A DNA stretch of 64,000 nt from Dongia rigui (GTDB lineage: Bacteria > Pseudomonadota > Alphaproteobacteria > Dongiales > Dongiaceae), in the NCBI RefSeq assembly GCF_034044635.1, contig NZ_JAXCLX010000002.1:558001-622000 (forward strand), written 5' to 3'. The position numbers were made by a program, and so were the translations under genes. This document shows positions 44,294-53,339 of this stretch, piece by piece; within the stretch, counting starts at the first letter, position 1; each line of letters starts with the position of its first letter. The notes below the pieces were generated by a model. The model saw only the letters and a program-made list of their open reading frames with translations. It was not told the origin of the DNA and did no database searches.

Positions 44294-44671
44294 GTTTGTT
44301 CTCCATCATTATTGAGTAAATGCAGGCGTAACGGAACAATCAGCAGCGATGGAGTGCTAAGGCCAGCGTGGCAGATCATTTGGCCTTGCGGAGACGGATC
44401 TCCGCCTGTGCCTCTCTCGGGCGACCCAGCGTGCGGGCGGCGAGGTTGTTATTCTGCCGATATCGACGTGAGAGTCGGTGTCGCGTTCATTGGCTGACGC
44501 CGTTCAGGCACTACGAGCTGCCTCGAAGGGCCCGTACTGAACATGTATCGCAAGCTTCGGCAGTGACCGGATCACTATAGGGCCCACCCGCGGCTTTGGA
44601 TATCGATTATTTCCACAGGCTTTTCGGCAGCTGAGGATGCATCCGTGCGGCACTGAACGTCGGCGCGCGCT
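44294..44671. other. Intergenic stretch without a supported gene
   Basis: No gene with a start and ribosome binding site is visible on either strand. On the minus strand around 44380-44455 a run reading NNLAARTLGRPREAQAEIRL then RKAK and a stop looks protein-like but has no usable start, so it may be a gene remnant. Confidence 0.4.
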
Positions 44672-45043
44672 TCACGGCATCATGAAATAGGTCTGTGGCG
44701 TGCCGTAGGCTTTGTCGCGTTTCCATTTCCCGCGCGGGCCCAGATAGCGTTCAGTCTCGGCCGCATCGATGCCGTTGCTGGTGTAGCAGACATGCCTGCC
44801 GCGCTCGCAGACCAGCCCCGGACGTGGCGCGAAACGATCGGCGGACAAATACCCGACCGTCTCGGCATTCGGCTGTCCCCAGGGCAGGTGATAGCCATAA
44901 GGCGCGGGATTGCTATAGGCATAAGGCGTGCTGCGCAGGTCTTCGCCGGAACTGATGTAATGCTGCTGGATCGCCTCGCCCTGGTGATCGGCGGCGCAGG
45001 CGGCGAGCAGGCCGGCCAAGCTGGACACCATCCAACGTGACAT
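44672..45043 (-). CDS. Predicted lipoprotein
   Basis: A 123-residue protein with signal peptide MSRWMVSSLAGLLAAC (lipobox LLAAC). The mature part is Tyr/Pro-rich (STPYAYSNPAPYGYHLPWGQ) with two further Cys (VCERGRHVC) that could form a disulfide. An in-frame Met at 45127 would hide the signal peptide, so the start is taken at 45043. Function unknown; divergent from the cytochrome gene. Confidence 0.65.
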   Translation of the reverse strand: MSRWMVSSLAGLLAACAADHQGEAIQQHYISSGEDLRSTPYAYSNPAPYGYHLPWGQPNAETVGYLSADRFAPRPGLVCERGRHVCYTSNGIDAAETERYLGPRGKWKRDKAYGTPQTYFMMP

Positions 45044-45252
45044 GCGCAAGGCAGTTTTCCGGCCCAAGGCATTACTCCCAGCTGGGGGTTTCTTCGGCGC
45101 GCTCCAGAAACGGTATGGCGCTTGCAAAGTTCCTGGGGCGGTCCTTTCATGATGGGCCGATCCGCCCGTTCGGCCGCCGGAATTTCAGCTTGCTGTCAGC
45201 TTTCGCCGTCTACGGTTTCGGTGTCATCCGAAGACTCGAGGGAGGTACCCAG

Positions 45253-45666
45253 ATGAAAGTCACAAAATTGCGCCTGGCATTGCTTGGCTTGATCCTGGCC
45301 GGCTGCGCCACCGGCCTTGGCCATGACCGGGAAGAGGCCATGGAAACGATCGGCGGCGCTTTCAAGCCGATCGGCGCCATGGCGAAGGCCGGGACATTCG
45401 ACCAGGCCGAAGTTTCCGAGAAGGCAAAGGTGATCGCCATGGAACTGGAGCATTTCGGTACGCTGTTTCCCGATGCCTCAGATAAGTCGGGCACCACGGA
45501 AAAGGTCTGGAGCGATCGCGCCGGTTTCGATGCCGCGCGGAACGATGCCCGTGCCGCCGCGCTGGAACTCGCTGCCGTGACCGATGCAGCAGCTTTTCCG
45601 GGTGCGGTGAAGAAGCTTGGCGATGCCTGCGGGGCTTGCCATTCGACCTACCGCGCGGATTTCTAA
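45253..45666 (+). CDS. Cytochrome c' (predicted lipoprotein)
   Basis: A 137-residue four-helix cytochrome c'. The heme site CGACHSTYRADF is at the C-terminus, as expected for this family. Unlike most soluble cytochromes c', the signal sequence ends in a lipobox (LGLILAGC), so it may be membrane-anchored. Cytochromes c' bind NO and CO and are linked to NO stress resistance. The ribosome binding site GGGAGG is about 8 bases before the ATG. Confidence 0.85.
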   Translation: MKVTKLRLALLGLILAGCATGLGHDREEAMETIGGAFKPIGAMAKAGTFDQAEVSEKAKVIAMELEHFGTLFPDASDKSGTTEKVWSDRAGFDAARNDARAAALELAAVTDAAAFPGAVKKLGDACGACHSTYRADF

Positions 45667-45991
45667 ACGCCCTTGCTGGGCGGGAGTGAGGGGGGCGGGG
45701 CTTGTTCCCGCCCCGTTGCTTTGCCGGAATGGTTAATGACCGCCGGACAGACGCATCCAAATATAGCCCCTCACACGCCTCTCACGTGGCACCCACGGCG
45801 TTCGATCAGGGGTATTTCGATCAAATGTGCGGGAAAAACTCACTTCACACATTTTGGTGTATCCACCGACAAGATTCGCCGGTTCATTTCCTGAATGGGA
45901 AGTGCCATATTTTGACTCGGAACTGACCGGTTTAGGCGAATGCGGCCTTTAGGGGCTGGGCGGCTTGGCCTTCGCTGAAGCGAGAATTGAT
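45667..45991. other. Intergenic stretch between cytochrome c' and the acidic protein gene
   Basis: CGCCCTTGCTGGGCG (45668-45682) is a short hairpin right after the cytochrome stop and GGGGCGGGGCTTG...CCCGCCCC (about 45693-45715) a second one; either might terminate. The rest is AT-richer and probably holds the promoter of the next gene. No gene seen. Confidence 0.4.
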
Positions 45992-46309
45992 ATGATTGAT
46001 GCTCCTGAGTATTTGCAACCAATTGTACCTCATACTGATGGCGACGCCGGTAACGGCGACGCCATCAGCCTTTCTCTTGCTGATTTGCTGCCTGACAGCA
46101 GCGGCGCCATTGTCATTGAAGGCGATGGTGGTGATCTCAGCATTCTAATTTTGACCGACGAGCCCGTGGTGGACGCCGGTGTCGTTGAAACCTTGGTGAC
46201 GGCGGCGGGCGAGGATGTTTCCGGCCACGCGTTTTTTGCCTTCAGCAATGGCACCACGCTTTATGCGCCGCGCGAAGTCGATCTGCTGATCATCAACGCC
46301 GACGTTTGA
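45992..46309 (+). CDS. Small acidic protein, unknown function
   Basis: A 105-residue, very acidic protein (MIDAPEYLQPIVPHTDGDAG) with beta-strand patterns (GAIVIEGDGGDLSILILTDE, FFAFSNGTTLYAPREVDLLI). It looks like a single unit of the repeats found in large secreted or RTX-type proteins. It converges on the FecR gene and shares its terminator. In-frame TTG at 45965 is an alternative start. Confidence 0.55.
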   Translation: MIDAPEYLQPIVPHTDGDAGNGDAISLSLADLLPDSSGAIVIEGDGGDLSILILTDEPVVDAGVVETLVTAAGEDVSGHAFFAFSNGTTLYAPREVDLLIINADV

Positions 46310-46356
46310 CTGGACGCTGTCCGGTCGCGCAATCGACTGCGCTATCATTGAAATGG

Positions 46357-46396
46357 AAAACGCCGGGACGCGATGTCGCTCCCGGCGTTTTCTTTT
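46357..46396. terminator. Bidirectional rho-independent terminator
   Basis: AAAACGCCGGG (46357-46367) and CCCGGCGTTTT (46381-46391) form a perfect 11-bp stem with a 13-base loop; T-runs flank both sides, serving the converging acidic-protein and FecR genes. Confidence 0.9.
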
Positions 46397-46411
46397 GCGC
46401 CACCAGCTTCT

Positions 46412-47278
46412 TTAGCTGTTGTTGCTGTCGTGGTCATGGTCATGGTCGCTGTCGTGATCATGACTATTGTCATGGTCACGATCGTTGTCACGGCCGCCAT
46501 TGCCGTCCTTGTCGCAAAGGCTGGTATCGGGATCGAAGCAACGGCTGGTCCGCTTCCGGGGTGGCTGACTGGGATTCTGCTGCGGCGTCTGGGGCGCCTG
46601 CGGCAGGAGGTCGAGCGCCGGTGCCGCGCCAAGATCGAAGGGCACGTCCGCGCCAGGCACATCGGTCGCCGCCTGCCAAGCTTCGACCTGGGCCTTTGGC
46701 CAGCGGGTGATCGCCCCAAGACCGGTATCTGTCACAGTGACACCCAACGTGCGGGTCAGTGAAATCGCGCTGCGACCTGAAATCTCGTTCTTGCGCACGC
46801 CGACGCGGCCGCTCATGACCAGGACATCGCTCTGCGCCGGCATCGCGATGACGCCCCATTCGGTCCCGCGCACGGCCGTGATGGCCCGCGGCGTGCGAAT
46901 TTCAAAACGTGAGGACGGCGTGGCCGGGGCCGCGAATGCGCGCAAGGCGCCGGTCAGCAGTTCCAGGCCAACTTGACGCTCGGTCCCGGGGCCACCGCTT
47001 TCGACTTCGGCAATCTCGAAATTGGCGAGCGAGCCCAGATTGATGACAGAGCCATCGATCAATTGCAGCCGCACCCGGCCGGTGGCGTCGGTTGCCAAAC
47101 GGTCGCCGGTCTCAAGCGCCGCGCCCAGTTTCAACTGTGCCGTTGCATTGTCGCGGGTCACTGTTGCCGTACCGCTCAGCCTGACGACCTGGGCAACGGG
47201 ATCGGCCCAGGCCATGGCGGTCGAAGCAAGAAGGGCGACCGCACCCCAAGCGAGATCGCGCAGAAACATCATTGTCAT
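46412..47278 (-). CDS. FecR-domain periplasmic protein with Asp/His-rich tail
   Basis: A 288-residue protein with a signal peptide ending TAMAWA, then a FecR domain (LKLGAALETGDRLATDATGR, LQLIDGSVINLGS, FEIRTPRAITAVRGTEW). FecR domains bind ligands or act as anti-sigma sensors; without a transmembrane anchor this one is likely periplasmic. After a Pro/Gln-rich linker comes a 30-residue tail dominated by Asp and His (DHDSDHDHDHD), which could bind divalent metals. Confidence 0.8.
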   Translation of the reverse strand: MTMMFLRDLAWGAVALLASTAMAWADPVAQVVRLSGTATVTRDNATAQLKLGAALETGDRLATDATGRVRLQLIDGSVINLGSLANFEIAEVESGGPGTERQVGLELLTGALRAFAAPATPSSRFEIRTPRAITAVRGTEWGVIAMPAQSDVLVMSGRVGVRKNEISGRSAISLTRTLGVTVTDTGLGAITRWPKAQVEAWQAATDVPGADVPFDLGAAPALDLLPQAPQTPQQNPSQPPRKRTSRCFDPDTSLCDKDGNGGRDNDRDHDNSHDHDSDHDHDHDSNNS

Positions 47279-47520
47279 CTTCCGATAAGAGCCTTCATCA
47301 ACGTAGTGGACAGGATACGGCACGTCCAGGTGCGTGGATGTGGCGTCCATCACCATTTGTCACCAGCGCCGCTTTGGCACCGGTGCAGGTTTGCCACAGT
47401 CGCACCTGTTCAGCGACCGCCTGAAGGCTTTGTCGGAACGAGGATGGCTTGGGTTCGCAGGTCCCCTCACACCGGGAGGCAAGAGAAAGCTGCGGCGGAA
47501 GGTGCGGGCGCCCTAGGACG

Positions 47521-49506
47521 TCAGATATCCAGATTCTGAGCGAAGCGGGCGTTTTCCTGGATGAACTGGAAACGCATCTCCGCCTTGCGGCCCATCAACC
47601 GTTCGACCAGATCGGCAGTCTCGCGCGCTTCTTCGCGCTCTTCCTCGTTATATTTGTGCGGGATGCGCACCTTGAGGAGCGAGCGATTGCGCGGATCCAT
47701 CGTCGTCTCTTTCAGCTGATTGGCCGGCATTTCGCCAAGGCCTTTGAAACGGCTGATCTCGACCTTGCCGCGACCGGAAAACTCACCCTTGAGGAGCGCT
47801 TCCTTATGCGCGTCGTCGCGGGCATAGGCGACCTTGCCGCCCTGCGCCAGACGATAAAGCGGTGGCTGGGCGAGGTAGAGATGGCCGTTCTCGATGAGCT
47901 GCGGCATCTCGCGGTAGAAGAAGGTCATCAGCAACGAAGCAATATGCGCACCGTCGACATCGGCGTCGGTCATGATGACGACCTTGTCGTAGCGCAAGCG
48001 TTCTTCGCTGTACTTGTCGCGGCTGCCGCAGCCAAGGGCCTGGATAAGGTCGACCAGTTCCTGGTTGGCGGCGAGCTTGTCATTGGTGGCGGATGCGACG
48101 TTGAGGATCTTGCCGCGCAAGGGCAGCACGGCCTGGGTCTCGCGGTTACGCGCCTGCTTGGCCGAGCCGCCGGCGCTGTCGCCTTCCACCAGGAAGATCT
48201 CGGTCCCCGCCATCGCGTCCTTGGTGCAATCGGTGAGCTTGCCAGGCAGGCGCAGCTTCCGCGTCGCGGTCTTCCTTGAGAGTTCCTTGTCCTGCTTTTT
48301 GCGCAGGCGGTCCTCGGCCTTCTCGATCACGCGGTCGAGCAGGTCCTTGGCGCGGTTCGGATCGTTCGACAGCCAGTGGTCGAAATGATCCTTGATCATG
48401 TTGTCGACCAGGCGCGTCGCTTCCGGCGAGGCCAGCTTTTCCTTCGTCTGGCCCTGGAATTGCGGATCGCGGATGAAGACCGAGAGCAGCATCGCGGCGT
48501 TGCCGCAGATGTCGTCGGACGTGACCAGGCCGATCTTGCGATTGCCGATCAGCTCGCCATAGGCCTTCAAGGAGCGGGTGAGACCGGTGCGTAGGCCGCT
48601 TTCATGCGTGCCGCCTTCGGGTGTCGGCACCGTGTTGCAATAGGAGTTGATGAAGCCGTCCTCATCGACCGGCCAGGCGATCGCCCATTCGAGGCGGCCC
48701 TGTTCATCAGTGAAGTCTGCCTGGCCAGCATAGGGGGCCGCGGTGATGGTCTTGCGAGTCCCCAGCGTCATGTTGAGGTAGTCCATCAGGCCGCCGGGGA
48801 AATGCAGCACAGCCTCGGCCGGCGTGTCATCGCCGTCATGGACCAGTGTCGGGTCGCATTTCCAACGGATCTCGACACCGCGATAGAGATAAGCCTTGGA
48901 GCGGCACATGCGATAGAGCCGGCTCGGCTTGAAATGTGCCAGCTTGCCAAAAATCTCGGGGTCAGGATGGAAGCGCACCGACGTGCCGCGGCGGTTGACG
49001 TTGCCCTGGTTGGTGAGCTTGGTGACCGGCTTGCCGCGCTTGTAGCTCTGCACCCAGAGTTGCTTATCCTTGGCGACCTCGACGATGAGGTCGTCGGAGA
49101 GGGCATTCACCACCGAACTGCCGACACCATGGAGACCACCGGAGGTCTGGTAGACCTTGCCGGAGAATTTGCCGCCGGAGTGCAGGGTGGTGAGAATGAC
49201 TTCGAGCGCCGACTTGTCCTTGAACTTCGGGTGCGGGTCGATCGGAATGCCGCGGCCGTTATCGCGCACGGTGACATAGCCGTCCTTGTCGAGCTCGACC
49301 TCGATCCGGCTGGCATGGCCGGCGACGGCCTCGTCCATCGAGTTGTCGAGCACTTCGGCGACCAGATGATGAAGGGCGCGTTCGTCGGTGCCGCCGATAT
49401 ACATGCCAGGACGCCGCCGGACGGGCTCAAGCCCTTCCAGAACCTCGATATCCTTGGCCGAATAATCGCCGCCCTTCTTGGACGTGCCTTCGAAAAGATC
49501 GCTCAT
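47521..49506 (-). CDS. parE: DNA topoisomerase IV subunit B
   Basis: A 661-residue ATPase subunit of topoisomerase IV, which decatenates daughter chromosomes. GHKL ATPase motifs are EVLDNSMDEAVAG, DNGRGIPID and TSGGLHGVGSSVVNALS; TOPRIM motifs are LVEGDSAGGSAKQARNR, PLRGKILNV and DADVDGAHIASLL. It is ParE rather than GyrB because of MSDLFEG at the N-terminus and the lack of a long C-terminal insertion. parC is not in the window. Confidence 0.95.
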   Translation of the reverse strand: MSDLFEGTSKKGGDYSAKDIEVLEGLEPVRRRPGMYIGGTDERALHHLVAEVLDNSMDEAVAGHASRIEVELDKDGYVTVRDNGRGIPIDPHPKFKDKSALEVILTTLHSGGKFSGKVYQTSGGLHGVGSSVVNALSDDLIVEVAKDKQLWVQSYKRGKPVTKLTNQGNVNRRGTSVRFHPDPEIFGKLAHFKPSRLYRMCRSKAYLYRGVEIRWKCDPTLVHDGDDTPAEAVLHFPGGLMDYLNMTLGTRKTITAAPYAGQADFTDEQGRLEWAIAWPVDEDGFINSYCNTVPTPEGGTHESGLRTGLTRSLKAYGELIGNRKIGLVTSDDICGNAAMLLSVFIRDPQFQGQTKEKLASPEATRLVDNMIKDHFDHWLSNDPNRAKDLLDRVIEKAEDRLRKKQDKELSRKTATRKLRLPGKLTDCTKDAMAGTEIFLVEGDSAGGSAKQARNRETQAVLPLRGKILNVASATNDKLAANQELVDLIQALGCGSRDKYSEERLRYDKVVIMTDADVDGAHIASLLMTFFYREMPQLIENGHLYLAQPPLYRLAQGGKVAYARDDAHKEALLKGEFSGRGKVEISRFKGLGEMPANQLKETTMDPRNRSLLKVRIPHKYNEEEREEARETADLVERLMGRKAEMRFQFIQENARFAQNLDI

Positions 49507-49626
49507 GAGACTCCAGACCGTACTCGACTCGTTCGCGCCCAGGGCGCGGCGTGGGCGCAGTGATACCCATCCCGGGGCTGATCCCGCAAGGATTTGGTCA
49601 ACATACTGATATAGAACGATATTAAA

Positions 49627-50277
49627 TCAGTCGTTCGGCTGGTTTGAGCCTGGGTGGCGGCAGGAAAGGGCGCGGTGCAGCACGTCCGGGGCCACCTCGA
49701 CCCCCATCAGGTTAGCCCGCCATAGATCCGCACCGTCGAGATTGGCACCGGAGAGATTGGAGCCTTTCAGGTTGGCGTCGGAGAGATCGGCACCGGAAAG
49801 ATCGGCGTCCTTGAGATTGGCGCCGGCAAGGTTGCTGCCGGCGAGATTGGCACCCTGCAGCTTGCTTTCGGAGAGATCTGTCCCGGAGAAATCGCAGCCG
49901 GACAGATTGGCCATGGAGAGGTCGAGGCGGGGCAATTTCAGGCCCGACATATTGCGGCCGGTAAAGTCGGCCCGCTCACCGCCGTCGCCCCGCAGCCAAT
50001 CATGATGCGCCCGCAGAATATCAAGCAACAGACGGACATTGCGCGACTTTGCCGCCCGTTCGCGCGCGTCGATTTCTTCCTTGGCTTCGAAATCGACATG
50101 GGGCGGCAGGGACGGAGAGAGGAGCTTCAGGCGCAACTGACGCTCGGCGTCGGCCTCATCCTCGGCCAGAATCTCGCCGCGTAGGGTCGGCAGACCTTTG
50201 CGTTGCTGAATGCGATAGACGAAAACCTTGGGACTGGAATCGCCGTCTGGAGGCTGGTTCTCGTCCGACGCTGTCAT
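49627..50277 (-). CDS. Pentapeptide-repeat protein
   Basis: A 216-residue protein. Residues 1-80 are mixed charged; residues 100-195 form about 20 pentapeptides of A(D/N)LxX type (ADLSGADLSDANLKGSNLSG and so on), predicted to fold as a right-handed beta-helix. It lies 120 bases upstream of parE on the same strand. Related Qnr/MfpA proteins mimic DNA and protect type II topoisomerases, but that role here is inference from the neighbour. Confidence 0.85.
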   Translation of the reverse strand: MTASDENQPPDGDSSPKVFVYRIQQRKGLPTLRGEILAEDEADAERQLRLKLLSPSLPPHVDFEAKEEIDARERAAKSRNVRLLLDILRAHHDWLRGDGGERADFTGRNMSGLKLPRLDLSMANLSGCDFSGTDLSESKLQGANLAGSNLAGANLKDADLSGADLSDANLKGSNLSGANLDGADLWRANLMGVEVAPDVLHRALSCRHPGSNQPND

Positions 50278-50467
50278 GATGCTGGGAGGCTCCCTGCCGG
50301 TCTCAACATGGCCGACTCACGCGGCCACCAAAACTATACCAAGCGATCCTTGGTCAGACTCTAAAGAAGAATGGTTAACAGAAATTGTTGGCAGACGTTC
50401 TGGCGCTGGCACAGGGGATGTTCAGCCGGTATAGATTTTCCTCCATTTCCAATGTCCTCCTGGAATC

Positions 50468-51676
50468 ATGAGCACGAATTCCTTTCTTCCCTATGGTCGA
50501 CAGAGCATCGATGCGGACGATCTGGCCGCGGTGGCCCAGGCCCTGCAGGCGGATTATCTGACCACCGGGCCTGGCGTTGGTCGGTTCGAGCAGGCCTTTG
50601 CGGCGGCTGTAGGTTCGCGCTACGCGGTTGCCAGCAACAGCGGGACGGCAGCATTGCACCTGGCCTGCATTGCGCTGGGGCTGCAGCAGGGCGACGTGGT
50701 GATCGTGCCTACGCTCACCTTTCTGGCCACCGCCAATGCGGCGCGCTTCTGCGGTGCGGATGTGATTTTTGCCGATGTCGATCCCGATAGCGGCCGCCTG
50801 ACGCCAGCCGCGCTGGAAGCGGCTTTGGCGCGCGCCGGTTCGGCCAAGGTCAAAGCGGTGCTGCCCGTCCATCTCAACGGCCATTGCGCCGACATGGCGA
50901 CGATCCGGGCGATGACCGAAGCCAAGGGCATCAAGATTATCGAGGATGCCTGCCATGCATTGGGCACCGTGCATCAATCGGGCAACAACAGCACCGCCAA
51001 GGTCGGCGCCTGTGCGCTTTCCGAGATGGCCTGTTTCTCGTTGCATCCAGTGAAGACGATGACGACGGGCGAAGGCGGCGTCACGACGACGAATGATCCC
51101 AAACAATACAAGACCATGATGCTCTATCGCAGCCATGGCATGGTACGGGAACCATCGGAGTTCAAGCACCGCGATCTCGGCTTTGCGCCCGATGGCCAAG
51201 CCAATCCCTGGTATTACGAAATGCAGGCGCTGGGCTGGAACTACCGCATCACCGACTTTGCCTGTGCGCTGGGTGAAAGTCAGTTGCGGAAGTTGCCGCG
51301 CTTTGTCGAACGCCGCCGCCAGTTGACCGCGCTCTATGACGCGCAACTGGCGGCACTGGCGCCACGCCTCAAGGTCGTCGCCAAGCAGGCGGGAGATGAT
51401 GCCGCCCTTCATCTTTACGCCGTGCTGATCGATTTCGCAGCGATTGGTAAGTCGCGGGCGCAGGTGGTGGCGGAATTGAAGGCCAAGGGTGTCGGCACGC
51501 AGGTGCACTACCTGCCTGTGCACCAGCAGCCTTACTATCGCGACCTCTATGGCAAGCTGGATCTGCCGGGTGCCGATTCCTATTACGAGCGCCAGTTGTC
51601 GATCCCGCTCTATCCCGATATGACGGACCATGATGTGACACGGGTGGTCGATGCCTTGCGGGGCGTGCTTGGCTGA
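50468..51676 (+). CDS. pseC: UDP-4-amino-4,6-dideoxy-N-acetyl-beta-L-altrosamine transaminase (PseC)
   Basis: A 402-residue DegT/DnrJ/EryC1 aminotransferase. FLPYGRQSIDADDL, LTTGPGVGRFEQAF, SLHPVKTMTTGEGG (PLP lysine) and VHYLPVHQQPYYRDL are PseC hallmarks. It acts in the pseudaminic acid pathway that decorates flagellin or surface polysaccharide. Other pse genes are not in the window; the acylation genes 0.5-5 kb downstream may act on the same polymer. Confidence 0.88.
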   Translation: MSTNSFLPYGRQSIDADDLAAVAQALQADYLTTGPGVGRFEQAFAAAVGSRYAVASNSGTAALHLACIALGLQQGDVVIVPTLTFLATANAARFCGADVIFADVDPDSGRLTPAALEAALARAGSAKVKAVLPVHLNGHCADMATIRAMTEAKGIKIIEDACHALGTVHQSGNNSTAKVGACALSEMACFSLHPVKTMTTGEGGVTTTNDPKQYKTMMLYRSHGMVREPSEFKHRDLGFAPDGQANPWYYEMQALGWNYRITDFACALGESQLRKLPRFVERRRQLTALYDAQLAALAPRLKVVAKQAGDDAALHLYAVLIDFAAIGKSRAQVVAELKAKGVGTQVHYLPVHQQPYYRDLYGKLDLPGADSYYERQLSIPLYPDMTDHDVTRVVDALRGVLG

Positions 51677-51748
51677 CCTAACCTGATGCCAGCCAGAATG
51701 ACGTCGGGCAGAATGACGTCGGGCAAAATGCTGAGGGAGGGGAGAACC

Positions 51749-52162
51749 GTGTTCAAGGAATTCCGCGATTTCGCCATGCGCGGCAATGTCGTCGACCTTG
51801 CCGTCGGTATCATCATCGGCGCGGCCTTCACCGGGATCGTCAATTCGCTGGTCAAAGATGTCCTGATGCCGCCGATCGGCTTCATCATGGGCGGCATCGA
51901 CTTCAGCAATTTCTTCCTTACGCTCAGCGGGCCGCATTACGACACGCTGAAGGCCGCTCAGGAAGCCGGTGCCGTCACCATCAATTACGGCGTCTTTCTC
52001 AATGCCGTGATCAATTTTCTGATCGTGGCGTTTGCCATCTTCCTGCTGGTGAAGCAGATCAACCGCTTCAAGAAAGCGGAAGAGGCGGCACCGCCGCCTG
52101 GGCCGAGCGAAAGCGAGAAGCTGCTGGCCGAAATTCGCGACCTGCTCAAAAGCGGCCGCTGA
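51749..52162 (+). CDS. mscL: Large-conductance mechanosensitive channel MscL
   Basis: A 137-residue channel that opens under membrane tension during hypo-osmotic shock. [20 protein letters not shown]-like N-terminus ([13 protein letters not shown]), two hydrophobic helices, and a C-terminal [12 protein letters not shown] bundle are all present. I chose the GTG at 51749 because AGGGAGGGGAG at 51734-51744 precedes it and the product then starts like other MscL proteins. An upstream ATG at 51686 would include a tandem 15-base repeat. Confidence 0.93.
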   Translation: MFKEFRDFAMRGNVVDLAVGIIIGAAFTGIVNSLVKDVLMPPIGFIMGGIDFSNFFLTLSGPHYDTLKAAQEAGAVTINYGVFLNAVINFLIVAFAIFLLVKQINRFKKAEEAAPPPGPSESEKLLAEIRDLLKSGR

Positions 52163-53326
52163 TTACTTCCTGCAGCCGAGGCTGTTGAAATCTGCCTCCG
52201 GCATCCGGTCGGGATCATCGTGCTTCAGGCTGGCATGACCCGCATTGTCGGCGATGAGCCGCTGGATCAGCGGCCGGTCGACCGCACTTTCCAGATCGGC
52301 GCTGGGATCGGCTGCAATCGCGTCGAGCACGCGCAGGTAAGTGACCTCGCCACCGTGAATGCCATCGACGAACTCGCAAGTATCAGTTCCGAGCGTCTTG
52401 GGATCATGGAAATCGAAAGTGAGGGCCGGCAGCGTCGGCAGGCGACGCTGCACTTCCTTCACCAGATTGGGTTCGGGCTGGGCGGCGATCCAGTCATAGA
52501 CGGGGCCGGCGACGGGCGGCAGAATGAGGATCACTTCGGCGCCGGAATCCTGGAAGCGCTTTACCAGAGCCTCCAGGCGCTGCCAGGACTCCTCTGAAAA
52601 AGCATTGCTCGGCGCGCGATCGTTGCGCTTGGAATGGCGCTGAATATCCTTCAGCGTTTCCTGAAAGCCGATGTCGTTGCCACCGGCCTGCTCGGTCAGA
52701 ATGTCACCGTAGTCGTAATGGCCGAACGGATCCCATCCGGCGTGCATGAACTGCGCCGGCAGGCCGATCGCCGGTTTCAACGCGCCGGGCTCGAGCAGCA
52801 ATGCCTGCAGCCTTTGCCGCGTCAGTGTCCCGTCCCAAAGCCAGACGGCAGGCTGCACCAGTTCATGCAATGTCAGTGGCGTATCTGGTGATGCGTCGCT
52901 TGGCGCATCGGGTCGACGCGACTGGCTGAACCACCACCAATCGAGCGAGATGATGATGCGTTTGGGATGGTGAAGCTCGAGCAGACTGTCGGTGAAGATC
53001 TCACCTGATTCCAGATCACGCATCGCGCCGCCCGCATTGTAGGTCGGCACTTTCCAGGGTGCGCCGACGAATTGCATCGCGCGCGACGAACCCAGCAGGA
53101 CAATGTCCGCCTTGGTCAGCCTTGCCCGCTCGATCTTATAGGGGCGCGGTCGATAGAAGAGCGCTGAACTGTAGACGACATCGGCGCCTTGCTGCAGCCT
53201 TGCTGCGGCCAGCGGATCGATCGTCTCGCCAGCGCGGTCCAGCACCAGGTAGGAGAGCCCGAGCGCGGACGCGGCGATCGCCACCGGCAGGGCAAAGAGG
53301 ATCGCGTAACGCAGAAGTCGCGGCAT
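52163..53326 (-). CDS. SGNH-like protein, paralogue 1 (MBOAT partner)
   Basis: A 387-residue protein with one N-terminal membrane segment and a periplasmic domain. IVLLGSSRAMQF resembles SGNH block I (GSS in place of GDS) and EFVDGIHGGEVTYLR resembles the late Asp-His block. LILPPVAGPVYDWIA is shared with its paralogue at 54874-56130. In alginate-type systems such proteins transfer or handle acyl groups delivered by an MBOAT; that role is inferred from the neighbour at 53340-54833. Confidence 0.65.
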   Translation of the reverse strand: MPRLLRYAILFALPVAIAASALGLSYLVLDRAGETIDPLAAARLQQGADVVYSSALFYRPRPYKIERARLTKADIVLLGSSRAMQFVGAPWKVPTYNAGGAMRDLESGEIFTDSLLELHHPKRIIISLDWWWFSQSRRPDAPSDASPDTPLTLHELVQPAVWLWDGTLTRQRLQALLLEPGALKPAIGLPAQFMHAGWDPFGHYDYGDILTEQAGGNDIGFQETLKDIQRHSKRNDRAPSNAFSEESWQRLEALVKRFQDSGAEVILILPPVAGPVYDWIAAQPEPNLVKEVQRRLPTLPALTFDFHDPKTLGTDTCEFVDGIHGGEVTYLRVLDAIAADPSADLESAVDRPLIQRLIADNAGHASLKHDDPDRMPEADFNSLGCRK

Positions 53327-53339
53327 ACTGACAGTCTCA

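Noticed and set aside
46412-46500. Short GTCATGGTCATG-type repeats as a possible CRISPR or tandem array
   Set aside because: They are the codons of the Asp/His-rich tail of the FecR protein; there are no regular repeats with unique spacers. No CRISPR array was seen anywhere in the window.
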